A stretch of 64,000 nt of DNA from Haloarcula sp. DT43 (lineage in GTDB: Archaea; Halobacteriota; Halobacteria; Halobacteriales; Haloarculaceae), in contig NZ_JAYMGZ010000002.1 of the NCBI RefSeq assembly GCF_037078405.1, positions 186,001-250,000 of the forward strand, read 5' to 3'. The notes under the pieces are model-generated. The model was given only the letters and a program-made list of their open reading frames with translations, was not told where the DNA came from and did not search any database. The position numbers and the translations under genes are program-made. Shown here piece by piece: positions 54,439 to 62,766 of the stretch (positions are counted from its first letter, which is position 1; every line of letters begins with the position of its first letter).

Positions 54439-55991
54439 GCACGCTCAAGGAGAACTGGCGCGTCGTCGCGCTTGTCACGCTGTTGCTCCTCAGCGCCGTC
54501 GCGCTGTTCATCCCCGGCGTGCCGCCGGGCACGTCCGGTTCCGAAGGGGCCGGGGCCGCGAACCAGTCGACGAACCTCCAGTACGGCATCCAACTCAGCG
54601 GCGGGACCCGCATCCAGGCCCCCATCGTCGGCACTACCGCCGAGGGCGTCGAGGTCGAACCTGCCGACGAGACCGCCCTCGCACAGTCGATGTCGGACCG
54701 GCTGGGCGTCGACCCAATCGACGTGCGCGTTTCGAACCGGACCGAAACCGTCGAGGTGTTCTCGAACAACGCGACCGCCGACGAGGTCGAGTCAGCGCTC
54801 GAAGCCGAGGGGTACGAACCCAGCGAGGTTCGCCCCGGCGTGACCCGGGAGACTCGGGAGAACATGGTGACGGTCATCGACGACAAACTGCGCGAGTCGG
54901 CGCTGACGGGGGGGTCCGTCCAGCAGGTCAGCTCCCCGGGCGGCCGGAGCTTCATCAGCGTCACGGCCCCCGACAGGGGTCGCGAGGAACTCATCGGCCT
55001 GCTCGAAGAACGCGGCGTCGTCCGGGTGTACGCCGTCCACGACAACACCGAGAACGGTACCTACGTCCGCGAGGAGGTCCTCTCGCAGGGCGATTTCGCC
55101 GGCATCGGCTCGGCACAGCGAAGCGACACGCAGGGGACACACGTCCCGGTGACGGTCAGACAGAGCGTCGCCGAGCGCTACGCGAACGACATGGTCGAGG
55201 CCGGCTTCGGGAGCGGGTCGACCTGCCGCCGCTCGGACTACGACCACGACAACCTCCAGAACTCGCAGGCGGACTGTCTGGTGACGACGCTGAACGGCGA
55301 GCCGGTGTTCGTCGGCGGCGTCGACCCGGGCTTGGGTGAGTCCTACCGGAACGGCGAGTTCGTCAACAACCCGCAGTTCATCATGCAGACCAGCAACATG
55401 TCCGAGGCGACCGAGCTGGAACTGGCGCTGAAGGCCGGTCGCCTCCCGGCCCCGCTCGACTTCGACAGCGCGGAGAGCCAGACGCTCTCCTCCGCGCTCG
55501 CCCAGGAGTTCCAGCAGCGCTCGCTCCTGACTGGCATCCTCGCGGTCATCGCGGTGAGCCTGGTCGTGTATCTCCGGTACGGTCGGCCCGAGGTCGCCCT
55601 GCCGATGATAGTCACGGCGCTGTCTGAGGTGTTCATCCTCCTCGGGTTCGTCGCCTTCGTCCAGTACCCGCTGAACCTCTCGCACCTGGCCGGGTTCATC
55701 GCGGTCATCGGGACGGGGGTGGACGACCTCATCATCATCGCCGACGAGATACTCCAGCAGGGGAAAGTCGAGACCGGGCGCGTGTTCCAGAGCCGCTTCC
55801 GCAAGGCGTTCTGGGTCATCGGCGCGGCCGCGGCGACGACTATCGTCGCCATGAGCCCGCTGATGGTGCTCTCGCTGGGCGACCTCTCCGGGTTCGCCAT
55901 CATCACCATCGTCGGCGTGCTGGTCGGCGTGCTGGTGACCCGGCCGGCCTACGGTGACATCCTCCGGAACCTCGTGCTGGACGAGGACTGA
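54435..55991 (+). CDS. secD: Protein-export membrane protein SecD
   Basis: This 518-residue SecD has TM1, a large external domain (about residues 40-340) and five more membrane helices. Family segments are YGIQLSGGTRIQAP (D1 region) and TGVDDLIIIADEIL near residue 435, the latter being the SecD TM4 motif. An insertion CRRSDYDHDNLQNSQADC contains two Cys and may form a disulfide outside the cell. A 7-bp stem-loop overlaps its stop codon. Confidence 0.95.
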   Translation: MSTLKENWRVVALVTLLLLSAVALFIPGVPPGTSGSEGAGAANQSTNLQYGIQLSGGTRIQAPIVGTTAEGVEVEPADETALAQSMSDRLGVDPIDVRVSNRTETVEVFSNNATADEVESALEAEGYEPSEVRPGVTRETRENMVTVIDDKLRESALTGGSVQQVSSPGGRSFISVTAPDRGREELIGLLEERGVVRVYAVHDNTENGTYVREEVLSQGDFAGIGSAQRSDTQGTHVPVTVRQSVAERYANDMVEAGFGSGSTCRRSDYDHDNLQNSQADCLVTTLNGEPVFVGGVDPGLGESYRNGEFVNNPQFIMQTSNMSEATELELALKAGRLPAPLDFDSAESQTLSSALAQEFQQRSLLTGILAVIAVSLVVYLRYGRPEVALPMIVTALSEVFILLGFVAFVQYPLNLSHLAGFIAVIGTGVDDLIIIADEILQQGKVETGRVFQSRFRKAFWVIGAAAATTIVAMSPLMVLSLGDLSGFAIITIVGVLVGVLVTRPAYGDILRNLVLDED

Positions 55992-56004
55992 ACGGTCCCG
56001 TTCA
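55989..56004 (+). terminator. Stem-loop at the secD stop
   Basis: TGAACGG-TC-CCGTTCA is a perfect inverted repeat with 7-bp arms, overlapping the secD stop codon. It is not followed by T residues, so it may act as an RNA end stabiliser rather than a classic terminator. Confidence 0.4.
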
Positions 56005-56057
56005 GCCTGCTCACTCAGGTCTTGCCGTCGGCGACTATTTTCATGATACTGAGTGTC

Positions 56058-56082
56058 ATATTATTTTAGATTGACTTATTAT
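56058..56082 (+). promoter_or_regulatory. AT-rich promoter-like tract before the RNA candidate
   Basis: ATATTATTTTA (56058-56068) and CTTATTAT (56075-56082) stand out in GC-rich DNA, at about -20 to -30 and closer to the start of the structured region. There is no open frame downstream on the plus strand that they could serve. Confidence 0.45.
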
Positions 56083-56450
56083 CCCGTCGGTCCAAGCTAC
56101 ACATCCCGCCGGATGCGGGGAGCAATCGGACGACGGGTCTCAGACTGTCCACACAGGACGGAACGGGACGCGTTGGGGGCAACAACCGAGCGGTCCGTCA
56201 CACGACTCCGAGGTGAACGCTCCGAAGGAGAACCGAACCAGCCCACCGCCGGCCCGGCCGGCCGGACCGGTGCGAAGGCCAACTACCGGACGCCACGTAA
56301 GTGACGTTCGGGAACCCAGCACGCCGACAAAACCCGGTGCGAGCCCGGGTAAAGCCCGAGAGGGCGAGGCCGGTGCAAGCCCGGCTACAGTCGGACACGC
56401 GCTGGCAGGGCCGTACGGGCTGTGGAAAACAGCTCCCGTCCGACTCCACA
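56083..56450 (+). ncRNA. Unassigned structured RNA candidate, about 370 nt
   Basis: The 482-bp gap between secD and rnhB holds no gene but a dense series of stems. A 10-bp stem with one bulge pairs 56083-56093 with 56128-56137. Then come GTTG-GGGG-CAAC (56172-56183), CTCC-GAA-GGAG (56220-56230), CCGGT/ACCGG (56267-56289), ACCCGG-TGCGAGC-CCGGGT (56332-56350), GCCC-GAGA-GGGC (56354-56365, a GNRA loop) and GCCGG-TGCAAGC-CCGGC (56369-56385). Two hairpins share the 7-nt loop TGC(G/A)AGC. It lacks the RNase P and SRP RNA core motifs I know. An AT-rich promoter lies just upstream. GC-rich DNA can mimic stems, so confidence is moderate. Confidence 0.5.
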
Positions 56451-56473
56451 CCGCCTCTGTCGGGGTCTCCCGT

Positions 56474-57109
56474 TCAGAAATCGCCCAGCGACGCCTGTTC
56501 CGCCGCGGCCAGCACGTCGTCACACGTCGACCACGACCGGCGGGCACACGCCGGCAGTTCGCCGTGGCGGTCGACGTACTCCGCGAGGAACGCTCGCGTC
56601 GTCGGGTCGCTGGGATAGCCCGACCCCACGTCGCCGTACGCATCGGCCAGCTCCGCGACGTGTGCGTCGCGGGCCACCTTGGCGACAATCGAGGCCGCGC
56701 CGACCAGCGGGTCCGTCTCGTCGGCCCCGTGTTCCGCCCGTACGGTCACGTCGGCTTCGACCGCGTCAGCGACCCGGCGACCGAACCGCGCCGCGTCGGT
56801 GTCGCCGGCGTCGACCGTCCCCGACAGTCCTTCGCGGGCCACCGACGAGAGCGCCGCCGCCTGTGCGTCGACGGTCAGCGTGTTCATGTCCGTCCCGTCG
56901 GCGTCGATGCGCTCGACCGGGACCTCGGCGACCCCGACGGCGTCGGCCGACTCGCGTATTTCGCCGGCCAGTCGCTCCCGGCGCTCCGGCCTGATAGCCT
57001 TCGAGTCGCCGACGCCGTCAGGCAGGGCTGCCGGGTCGGCCCTGACCGCGGCGGCGAACATCGACCCCAGGACCGGCCCTTTCCCGGCTTCGTCGACGCC
57101 GAATCGCAT
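56474..57109 (-). CDS. rnhB: Ribonuclease HII
   Basis: This 211-residue enzyme removes RNA from RNA-DNA hybrids. The start MRFGVDEAGKGPVLGSMFAA holds the catalytic D-E-A-G signature with the first Asp and Glu. Further acidic residues occur in NTLTVDAQAAAL and VGAASIVAKVARDAHV. Length and motif order are normal for archaea. It is convergent with the RNA candidate. Confidence 0.92.
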   Translation of the reverse strand: MRFGVDEAGKGPVLGSMFAAAVRADPAALPDGVGDSKAIRPERRERLAGEIRESADAVGVAEVPVERIDADGTDMNTLTVDAQAAALSSVAREGLSGTVDAGDTDAARFGRRVADAVEADVTVRAEHGADETDPLVGAASIVAKVARDAHVAELADAYGDVGSGYPSDPTTRAFLAEYVDRHGELPACARRSWSTCDDVLAAAEQASLGDF

Positions 57110-57165
57110 GGCTGTCTTCTGGATGGCACTGCAAAAACAGCTTCCGGTTGGACAGCGGCCGCGTG

Positions 57166-58443
57166 CTACTCCTTGAGGTACTCGGCTTTCGCGAACGGCT
57201 CGTCCTCGCCCTGCACGTCGATTACGTCGAGGGCGGTCACCACGGCGTCGGTGCCGAGCAGGCCGGCCAGGCTCGGCTCCGTGCGGCCCTCGTCGCTGGA
57301 GACGAGTTCCTTCACGTACAGGCCGCCCTCGCCGTGGATGCGGAGGTCGGCGTGGCGCTCGTCGGTCAGTTCGCCCTCGGCGTCGTACACCGTTCGCGTC
57401 CGGGTGATGTCGGCCCGGCGATGGGTGACCCGCTGGGGCGTCTCCTGCTCAACCGTGGTGCCGTTCAGTTCCGCCAGCGCGTCCCGGAGCGCGTCGGCGT
57501 CGACCGGCTCTCCGAACTCCACGTCCATCCGGTAGGTCTTCGAGGCGTCCAGTTCCTTGACGCGCTCGACCATCTCGTGGGTCGCCAGGCGGAGGTCCAT
57601 CACTTCGACCTTCCCGTCGGCGAAGGCGTTGATGTCGGCTTCGAGTTCGTCGGTGTCCACGTCGCGCTTTCGGGGTTCCATCACCTCGATGACGAACGGG
57701 CGACCGGAGTCGAGCATCAGCGCGTCGACGTCTTCCCGGCCGGCACCGTGGAACACCGCCTTCTCGCCGTCCATCGCCTCCAGTACCACCGGTGCGGACA
57801 GTTGCTCGACGCTCTCGTCGTAGCGGTACCCGCTGCCGCCGCAGCCGTCGCAGGGCTCGCCCTGCCACAGCCCGGTCCCGTTGCAGTCGTTGCAGGGCCA
57901 CTTCGTCTGGGGGATGTCCCGTTCGAGCTTCCGGTAGCGGCCGTAGACGAACGCGGAGTTGACGTGGGTCTCGACCTCGTCCGTGGCGAGGTCGAGCGTG
58001 AGCTGGACCGCCGGGCGGCCGAACTCCACCTCCGCGCCGGTCAGGTCGCCGATGCGCTTGCCGACCTCGCGGTTGAGTTCGGTCTTCAGCGCCTCGCCGG
58101 CGTCCTCGTCGAGTCCCACGTCCTCTCGAAGGAGGGCGTCGTTCTCTTCGAGCAGCGGCGGCACCTTCGTCCCGACCTGGTAGGTGTCGAACTCGTAGCC
58201 GCGGACGGCGCTGGCGGCCTGTTGGGCCCACCAGTCGAAGCGGTCGCACTCGCCTTCACAGACCCAGCAGTCCTCGCCTTCCTCGAAGGGGTCGTCGTCC
58301 GCGAGCGCGACCGTCACCCGCAGGGCGTGGCCCCGCTGGGCGTTGGCCAGTCCGAAACTCCGGTCGGCGAAGAGCCGGCCGAGACAGGAATCACACAGCG
58401 GCCCCGTCGCAAGCGCCGCGCGGGCGTCCTCCAGTATGCTCAT
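57166..58443 (-). CDS. pus10: tRNA pseudouridine synthase Pus10
   Basis: This 425-residue enzyme makes pseudouridine 54 and 55 in archaeal tRNA. The N-terminal THUMP-type domain has CDSC and CWVC pairs that bind zinc (about residues 17-75). The middle has a second CNDCNGTGLWQGEPCDGCGG zinc cluster (in part). The catalytic Asp is in GREDVDALML. The position after it reads DALML where some homologues have D-x-R-M-L. Length is normal. I chose the ATG at 58443. Confidence 0.92.
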   Translation of the reverse strand: MSILEDARAALATGPLCDSCLGRLFADRSFGLANAQRGHALRVTVALADDDPFEEGEDCWVCEGECDRFDWWAQQAASAVRGYEFDTYQVGTKVPPLLEENDALLREDVGLDEDAGEALKTELNREVGKRIGDLTGAEVEFGRPAVQLTLDLATDEVETHVNSAFVYGRYRKLERDIPQTKWPCNDCNGTGLWQGEPCDGCGGSGYRYDESVEQLSAPVVLEAMDGEKAVFHGAGREDVDALMLDSGRPFVIEVMEPRKRDVDTDELEADINAFADGKVEVMDLRLATHEMVERVKELDASKTYRMDVEFGEPVDADALRDALAELNGTTVEQETPQRVTHRRADITRTRTVYDAEGELTDERHADLRIHGEGGLYVKELVSSDEGRTEPSLAGLLGTDAVVTALDVIDVQGEDEPFAKAEYLKE

Positions 58444-58508
58444 TGCCTGAGCCGACGCGTCGCCCCCGTAACTGCGTTTCGACCTCTCGGTCGCGGGACG
58501 GGTCGGCC

Positions 58509-59609
58509 TCACTCGCCCGCCACGCCGTCCGCCGTGTCCTCCGGCGCTCGGTCGACGCGGTCGCCGTCGTCCGCCGTGGAAATCGAGACGGACCGCTGGG
58601 GGAACGGGATTTCGACGCCCTCGGCCTGGAACCGCTTGTATATGGCGCTGTTGAGTTCGTGCGTCGCGCGGGCCGTCAGGGCCGGGTTGCCGACCCAGCA
58701 CAGCAGTTCGAAGTTCAGCGCCGAGTCGCCGAACGTCCGGAAGCGGACCCGCGGGCTCGGCCGGTCCTGAACGAGGTCCTCGGCCTCGGCTATCTCCAGG
58801 AGCACCTCCTCGACCCGGTCGATGTCGGTGCCGTAGGCCACGCCGACGGGGACGCGAATCCGCCGCTTGCGCCGCGGCGTCGACTCGTTGACGATGGCGG
58901 CGTTGTTGAGCTTCGAGTTCGGGACGGTGACGAGGATGTCGTCGCGGGTGCGGATGACCGTCGAGCGCACGGAGATGTCCTCGACGCGGCCCCGCTCGCC
59001 GGTCTCCAGCACGACGAAATCGCCGACCGCATACGTGCCGTCTAGGTACAGCGACAGCGAGCCGAAGAAGTTCGCCAGCGTGTCCCGGGCCGCCAGGCCG
59101 ACGATGATGCCCATAATCCCCGCCGAGGCCAGCAGCGGCGTCACGTCGATGTCCCACAGAATCAGCAAGAGCAGGATGCCGCCGCCGGAGACGAGCGCGC
59201 TCCAGACGTTCTGGAGAATGGGAACCATCTGACGGTCGATGTACGCCGAATCCGTCGCGACCGCCGACGCGCGGCGGCCGATGCGCAGCAGCGTCACCAT
59301 CCAGACGACGACCACGACCGAGAGGGTCCCGGCTTCGAGCGAGACGGCGACGGCCGGCCGGACGTCGTAAATCTGTGCGCCGGCGTAGGCCCCGCCGAGC
59401 CCGACCGTGACGTACATGGCGGTGTGAATCCCCCGGAAGACGATGTCGTCGATGTCGCCCTCGATGCGGGGCGTGACCTGCCGGAGCAGTCGGTCGCCGA
59501 ACACGCGGATGCCCAGCGCCAGGGCGACCCCACCGCCGACGAGTAGCAGAAACCCCTGCCAGGCCGGCAGCCCCGACAGCAGGTCCACCGCCTCGCTTCC
59601 CAGTTGCAT
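58509..59609 (-). CDS. Small-conductance mechanosensitive ion channel (MscS family)
   Basis: This 366-residue channel has an N-terminal helix pair, further helices (MYVTVGLGGAYAGAQIYDV and after) and an MscS pore region near residue 180-205 (GIMGIIVGLAARDTLANFFG). The cytosolic beta domain DYTYAVGDFVVLETGERGRVEDISVRSTVI (in part) and the mixed C-terminal domain follow. It protects cells during osmotic downshift, which matters for halophiles. The start and length are normal. It is divergent from uppP. Confidence 0.9.
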   Translation of the reverse strand: MQLGSEAVDLLSGLPAWQGFLLLVGGGVALALGIRVFGDRLLRQVTPRIEGDIDDIVFRGIHTAMYVTVGLGGAYAGAQIYDVRPAVAVSLEAGTLSVVVVVWMVTLLRIGRRASAVATDSAYIDRQMVPILQNVWSALVSGGGILLLLILWDIDVTPLLASAGIMGIIVGLAARDTLANFFGSLSLYLDGTYAVGDFVVLETGERGRVEDISVRSTVIRTRDDILVTVPNSKLNNAAIVNESTPRRKRRIRVPVGVAYGTDIDRVEEVLLEIAEAEDLVQDRPSPRVRFRTFGDSALNFELLCWVGNPALTARATHELNSAIYKRFQAEGVEIPFPQRSVSISTADDGDRVDRAPEDTADGVAGE

Positions 59610-59699
59610 GCCCCCCGCTTGGATACCGGCGGTATATATACTGTCCCGTCAGCGGGCCGAACCGAACCGCCTTTGTCCCGCGGCGTCCGCTCCGTGGGT

Positions 59700-60512
59700 A
59701 TGAACCCGATTCTCGTCGCCGTTCTGCTGGGCCTGTTGCAAGGGGTGCTGGAGTGGATTCCGGTCTCAAGCGAGGGCGGCGTCGCGCTCGCGTCGACGGT
59801 AGTCACGGGCGTCTCGCCCGCCGCCGCGACCCGCCTCGCGCTCTTTCTCCACGCCGGGACGGCGGTCGCGGCCACGGCGTACTACCGCGCCGAGGTCGGG
59901 ACGATTCTGCGTTCGATTCGCAGGCTCTCCCGCCGCCCGTTCGCCGACGAGACGGCCGACCTCTCGTTTATCGTCGTCGCCACCGCGGCGACCGCCGTCA
60001 CCGGTCTCCCGGCGTACATGGCCCTCGACGCTGCCGTCTCGGAGCTCGAGGGCGGGCTCTTTCTGGCGCTGGTCGGCGGCCTGCTCGTGCTGACGGGCCT
60101 GCTCCAGCGGTTCGCCGTGGTGCTGTCGCTGGGCGAGCGCGCGGTGCCCGACTGGGTCGACGCCGTCCTCGTCGGGGTCTTGCAGGGGCTGGCTATCCTC
60201 CCCGGCGTCTCCCGGTCGGGGACGACGGTCAGCGCCCTGCTGCTCCGGGGCCACGAGGGCGAGTCGTCGCTTCGGCTCTCGTTCCTGCTGTCGATTCCGG
60301 CCGCCCTCGCCGCGAACGCGCTGGTGCTGGTCGACGACGGCGTGCCGGCAATCGACCCGCTGCCGGCCGTCGTCGCTCTGGCCGTCAGCGCCGTCGTCGG
60401 TTACCTGACCGTCGACGCGCTCGTCCGGCTGGTGCGCCAGGTCCCGTTCTGGGCGGTCTGTACGGTGTTTGGCGGCCTCGGCGTCGTCGGCGGCCTGCTC
60501 GTCGCGCTGTGA
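59700..60512 (+). CDS. uppP: Undecaprenyl-diphosphatase-like membrane phosphatase (UppP/BacA family)
   Basis: This 270-residue protein has about eight membrane helices. The BacA motifs are LLQGVLEWIPVSSEGGVAL near residue 10 and LAILPGVSRSGTTVSALLL near residue 160. The enzyme removes a phosphate from polyprenyl diphosphate. In archaea, which lack peptidoglycan, the substrate is inferred to be the dolichol-type carrier used in N-glycosylation. It is followed by cheF. Confidence 0.88.
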   Translation: MNPILVAVLLGLLQGVLEWIPVSSEGGVALASTVVTGVSPAAATRLALFLHAGTAVAATAYYRAEVGTILRSIRRLSRRPFADETADLSFIVVATAATAVTGLPAYMALDAAVSELEGGLFLALVGGLLVLTGLLQRFAVVLSLGERAVPDWVDAVLVGVLQGLAILPGVSRSGTTVSALLLRGHEGESSLRLSFLLSIPAALAANALVLVDDGVPAIDPLPAVVALAVSAVVGYLTVDALVRLVRQVPFWAVCTVFGGLGVVGGLLVAL

Positions 60513-60567
60513 GCGCAGTGCTGGAACTTATTTATCCTTCGGCGACGAATCTCAAGTATCAGCGGCT

Positions 60568-61434
60568 ATGAGTGGTGACGAACGCAAGCTAGTCGACACG
60601 TCGGGGGACTTCCAGTACGTCGTCCGCGACGGCGACCAGGTGTCCGACCCGCAGTGGCGGTCCTGTCGACTCATCGTCACCAACAAGCGCCTCGTTCTGG
60701 CGACGAACGGCTCGAAACAGCCGATTCCTCACTCCAATATCACGCTTCCCTCGGACCCCGACGACATGGTTCCCGACGGCGGCACCGGCGGTGCGACCGC
60801 TCTGGAGGTAGGCAACAACGTCTTGCTCGTCGACACGCCGAACCTGGACGACTTCGAGACGGAGTACGTCCGAGCCACCCTCCAGGGCGAGGTCATCCTC
60901 GCGCGCCAGCAGGCCGTCGTCGGCGGCGTCGTCCAGGAGGACGCCGAGTGGAGCAAGGCGCGGTTTCAGCTGGACGAGGACGTCATCCGCCTCCAGTTTC
61001 CCGGCGGCGAGCGCATGTCGTTCGAAATCGAGGACGTCGGGACAATCGAGACCGGGACCAGCACCGTGATGGGGCAGGAGCGGTCGGTCATCGAGGTCGA
61101 ACACACCGACGACGAGGGCCGCAGCGTCGAGACGCACCTGTCGGGGATGGACCACCACACCCGCGCGCTGGAGACGCTGTTCACCCGGGTCGTCGAAGGC
61201 CGCGAGGACGACTACGAGCTCTCGGAGATGGAGAGCCAGGTGCTGATGGCGCTGTATTCGGGCGTCTCGCCCTTCGAGATGTCGGATTTCGTCGGGACGA
61301 CACCGGACGAGGTCGAGGAAATCTATCAGAAACTCCTCGATATCGGCGCGGTCGACGAGGTCCGGGTCCGCACCGAGGTCGCGCTGAACGCCCAGGGGCG
61401 GAATATGGCGAGTGAAGCGATGAGCGAGAAGTAG
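60568..61434 (+). CDS. cheF: Archaeal chemotaxis-archaellum adaptor CheF
   Basis: This 288-residue protein (CheF/DUF439) links CheY-P to the archaellum switch. Family features are WRSCRLIVTNKRLVLATNGSK near residue 30 and DVGTIETGTSTVMG, followed by a C-terminal winged-helix-like region (EMESQVLMALYSGVSPFEMS). No other che or fla gene is in the window, so it is detached from its usual cluster. A 7-bp hairpin follows the stop. Confidence 0.92.
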   Translation: MSGDERKLVDTSGDFQYVVRDGDQVSDPQWRSCRLIVTNKRLVLATNGSKQPIPHSNITLPSDPDDMVPDGGTGGATALEVGNNVLLVDTPNLDDFETEYVRATLQGEVILARQQAVVGGVVQEDAEWSKARFQLDEDVIRLQFPGGERMSFEIEDVGTIETGTSTVMGQERSVIEVEHTDDEGRSVETHLSGMDHHTRALETLFTRVVEGREDDYELSEMESQVLMALYSGVSPFEMSDFVGTTPDEVEEIYQKLLDIGAVDEVRVRTEVALNAQGRNMASEAMSEK

Positions 61435-61453
61435 TGTGGCGCTACGCGCCACA
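61435..61453 (+). terminator. Stem-loop after cheF
   Basis: TGTGGCG-CTACG-CGCCACA, immediately after the cheF stop, is a perfect 7-bp stem with a 5-nt loop. No T-run follows. Confidence 0.4.
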
Positions 61454-61600
61454 GAACGAACGGCGAAGCCGTGAGTAGCGAGGGGCGCCGACCACAGGGA
61501 GCGGCCCTCGGACAGCGAGCGGGGCACGCTAGTGACCCGCAGCGACCCGTTCCCGGCGGTACTTGACCGGTTCAGGCCACGCTCGGACCGCCCGTCGCCG

Positions 61601-61825
61601 CTACTCTTCCGGGAAGTCCACGTCGTCGGCCTCCATCACCGACACCCCGTCCGGAAGGTCGGACTCCGGGACCGGCGTCAGGGTGAGTACGTCGCCCGCC
61701 TCGGTTCGAACCCACTCCTGTCCCGTCTCCTGACTCCAGTCGTGTGGTTCCCAGTACCCCGACTCGAAGCGCATCCAGATGTCGAGACCACTGTAATACT
61801 CTCCCGTTGAACTTTGGTATATCAT
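61601..61825 (-). CDS. Hypothetical 74-residue protein with aromatic-rich start
   Basis: The frame MIYQSSTGEYYSGLDIWMRF then SGYWEPHDWSQETGQEWVRT is beta-like and rich in Trp/Tyr, with an acidic C-terminus. The ATG at 61825 is preferred to an upstream TTG at 61864, with a TAATAATAC box about 50 bp upstream. The family is not recognised. It lies between the cheF terminator and a small membrane protein gene. Confidence 0.5.
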   Translation of the reverse strand: MIYQSSTGEYYSGLDIWMRFESGYWEPHDWSQETGQEWVRTEAGDVLTLTPVPESDLPDGVSVMEADDVDFPEE

Positions 61826-62027
61826 TGCTGGGTCCACCGCGTCCGCTGCCGTCGAACAGGTCAATGAACCTACATGGTATTATTACTACCGACGGGACCG
61901 AAAATCGCCAAACCTGAGAATAGAGGGTGCCTGGACAGGACAGGGGCGGTACGCTTTCCGAGAGCATCGCTAGCACGCAGGTGTGTCGACTCGGCGGCGC
62001 TGTGGGTGGCCCGGAAACGGGGCCGGG

Positions 62028-62243
62028 CTACTGCTGTTGCAGCGCCAGTTCGAGCGACCAGAAGAAGCCGTAGTACGCGACGACGCCGCCGGCGAGCGTG
62101 AGGTAGTAGGCCCACTGTGGAGCCGACAGCAGGTCGAAGATGACGCTCACGGCCGTCACCCAGGCGATGGCGAACACGAGGTCGACGAACATGCCACGCT
62201 TGTGGTCGCGCACGTGGTCGCGGATGGTGTCGACGACGCTCAT
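62028..62243 (-). CDS. Small two-helix membrane protein (DUF8119-like)
   Basis: This 71-residue protein starts with a charged segment MSVVDTIRDHVRDHKRGMF and has two hydrophobic helices (VDLVFAIAWVTAVSVIFDLL; YYLTLAGGVVAYYGFFWSLE) and a QQQ tail. It resembles a small haloarchaeal family that I recall near UspA and symporter genes. Function unknown. It is downstream of the UspA gene (45-bp gap) on the same strand. Confidence 0.65.
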   Translation of the reverse strand: MSVVDTIRDHVRDHKRGMFVDLVFAIAWVTAVSVIFDLLSAPQWAYYLTLAGGVVAYYGFFWSLELALQQQ

Positions 62244-62288
62244 CGGTGGCCTCGCGTCGGCCGTGGTCGAGTCAGTTCCATGGTCGTG

Positions 62289-62762
62289 TCAGGCTTCGAC
62301 CTCGGTGTCGCCGTGGACGTCGACGACGAGGACGGGCAGGCGGGTCCGGCGCAGCACCTTCTCGGTGACGCTGCCGAGGATGACGCGCTTGAGCCCCGAC
62401 CGGCCGTGGGACCCCATCACGACGAGGTCGATGTCGTTGTCCTCGACGAACTTCCGGATGGCGCGGGCCGGCTCGCCGGCGGTGACGTGTTCCTCGACTT
62501 CGATGCCGTGTTCGGCGGCGCGGTCCCGGACGTAGCCGGTGGCCTTGTCCGCCGCCTCTTTGACCTCGGTCATCTCGTCGAGGTGGCCCTGCCGGATGCG
62601 GTCGACCTGCTCCGTGCCCAGCGAGTAGCTGGTGGCATCGACGTCGACGACGTAGAGCGCGTGGACCGTCGCGCCGTACTTCGAGGCGATGTCTATCGCC
62701 TGGTCGACCGCGTTCTCTGCGGTTTCGCTACCGTCCGTCGGAACGAGGATGTGTTCGTACAT
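62289..62762 (-). CDS. Universal stress protein UspA
   Basis: This 157-residue single UspA domain has ILVPTDGSETA at the start and the ATP-binding motif GSHGRSGLKRVILGSVTEKV near the end. ATP-binding type. It lies 4 bp after the symporter stop, so it is co-transcribed and may respond to transport or membrane stress. Confidence 0.9.
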   Translation of the reverse strand: MYEHILVPTDGSETAENAVDQAIDIASKYGATVHALYVVDVDATSYSLGTEQVDRIRQGHLDEMTEVKEAADKATGYVRDRAAEHGIEVEEHVTAGEPARAIRKFVEDNDIDLVVMGSHGRSGLKRVILGSVTEKVLRRTRLPVLVVDVHGDTEVEA

Positions 62763-62766
62763 TGGT

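Noticed and set aside
56083-56450. Assignment of the structured region as RNase P RNA or SRP (7S) RNA
   Set aside because: The position between secD and rnhB and the size suit either, and short pieces look similar (AGGTGAACG, GCGAAGGCCAA). But neither strand shows the GGAAGTCC and ACAGAA cores of RNase P, nor the GGAAGGGAGCAG-type helix 8 of SRP RNA. Left unassigned.
61701-61731. Possible tRNA T-arm (GGTTCGAACCC)
   Set aside because: No acceptor, D or anticodon stems can be formed around it, and it lies inside a small coding frame on the other strand.
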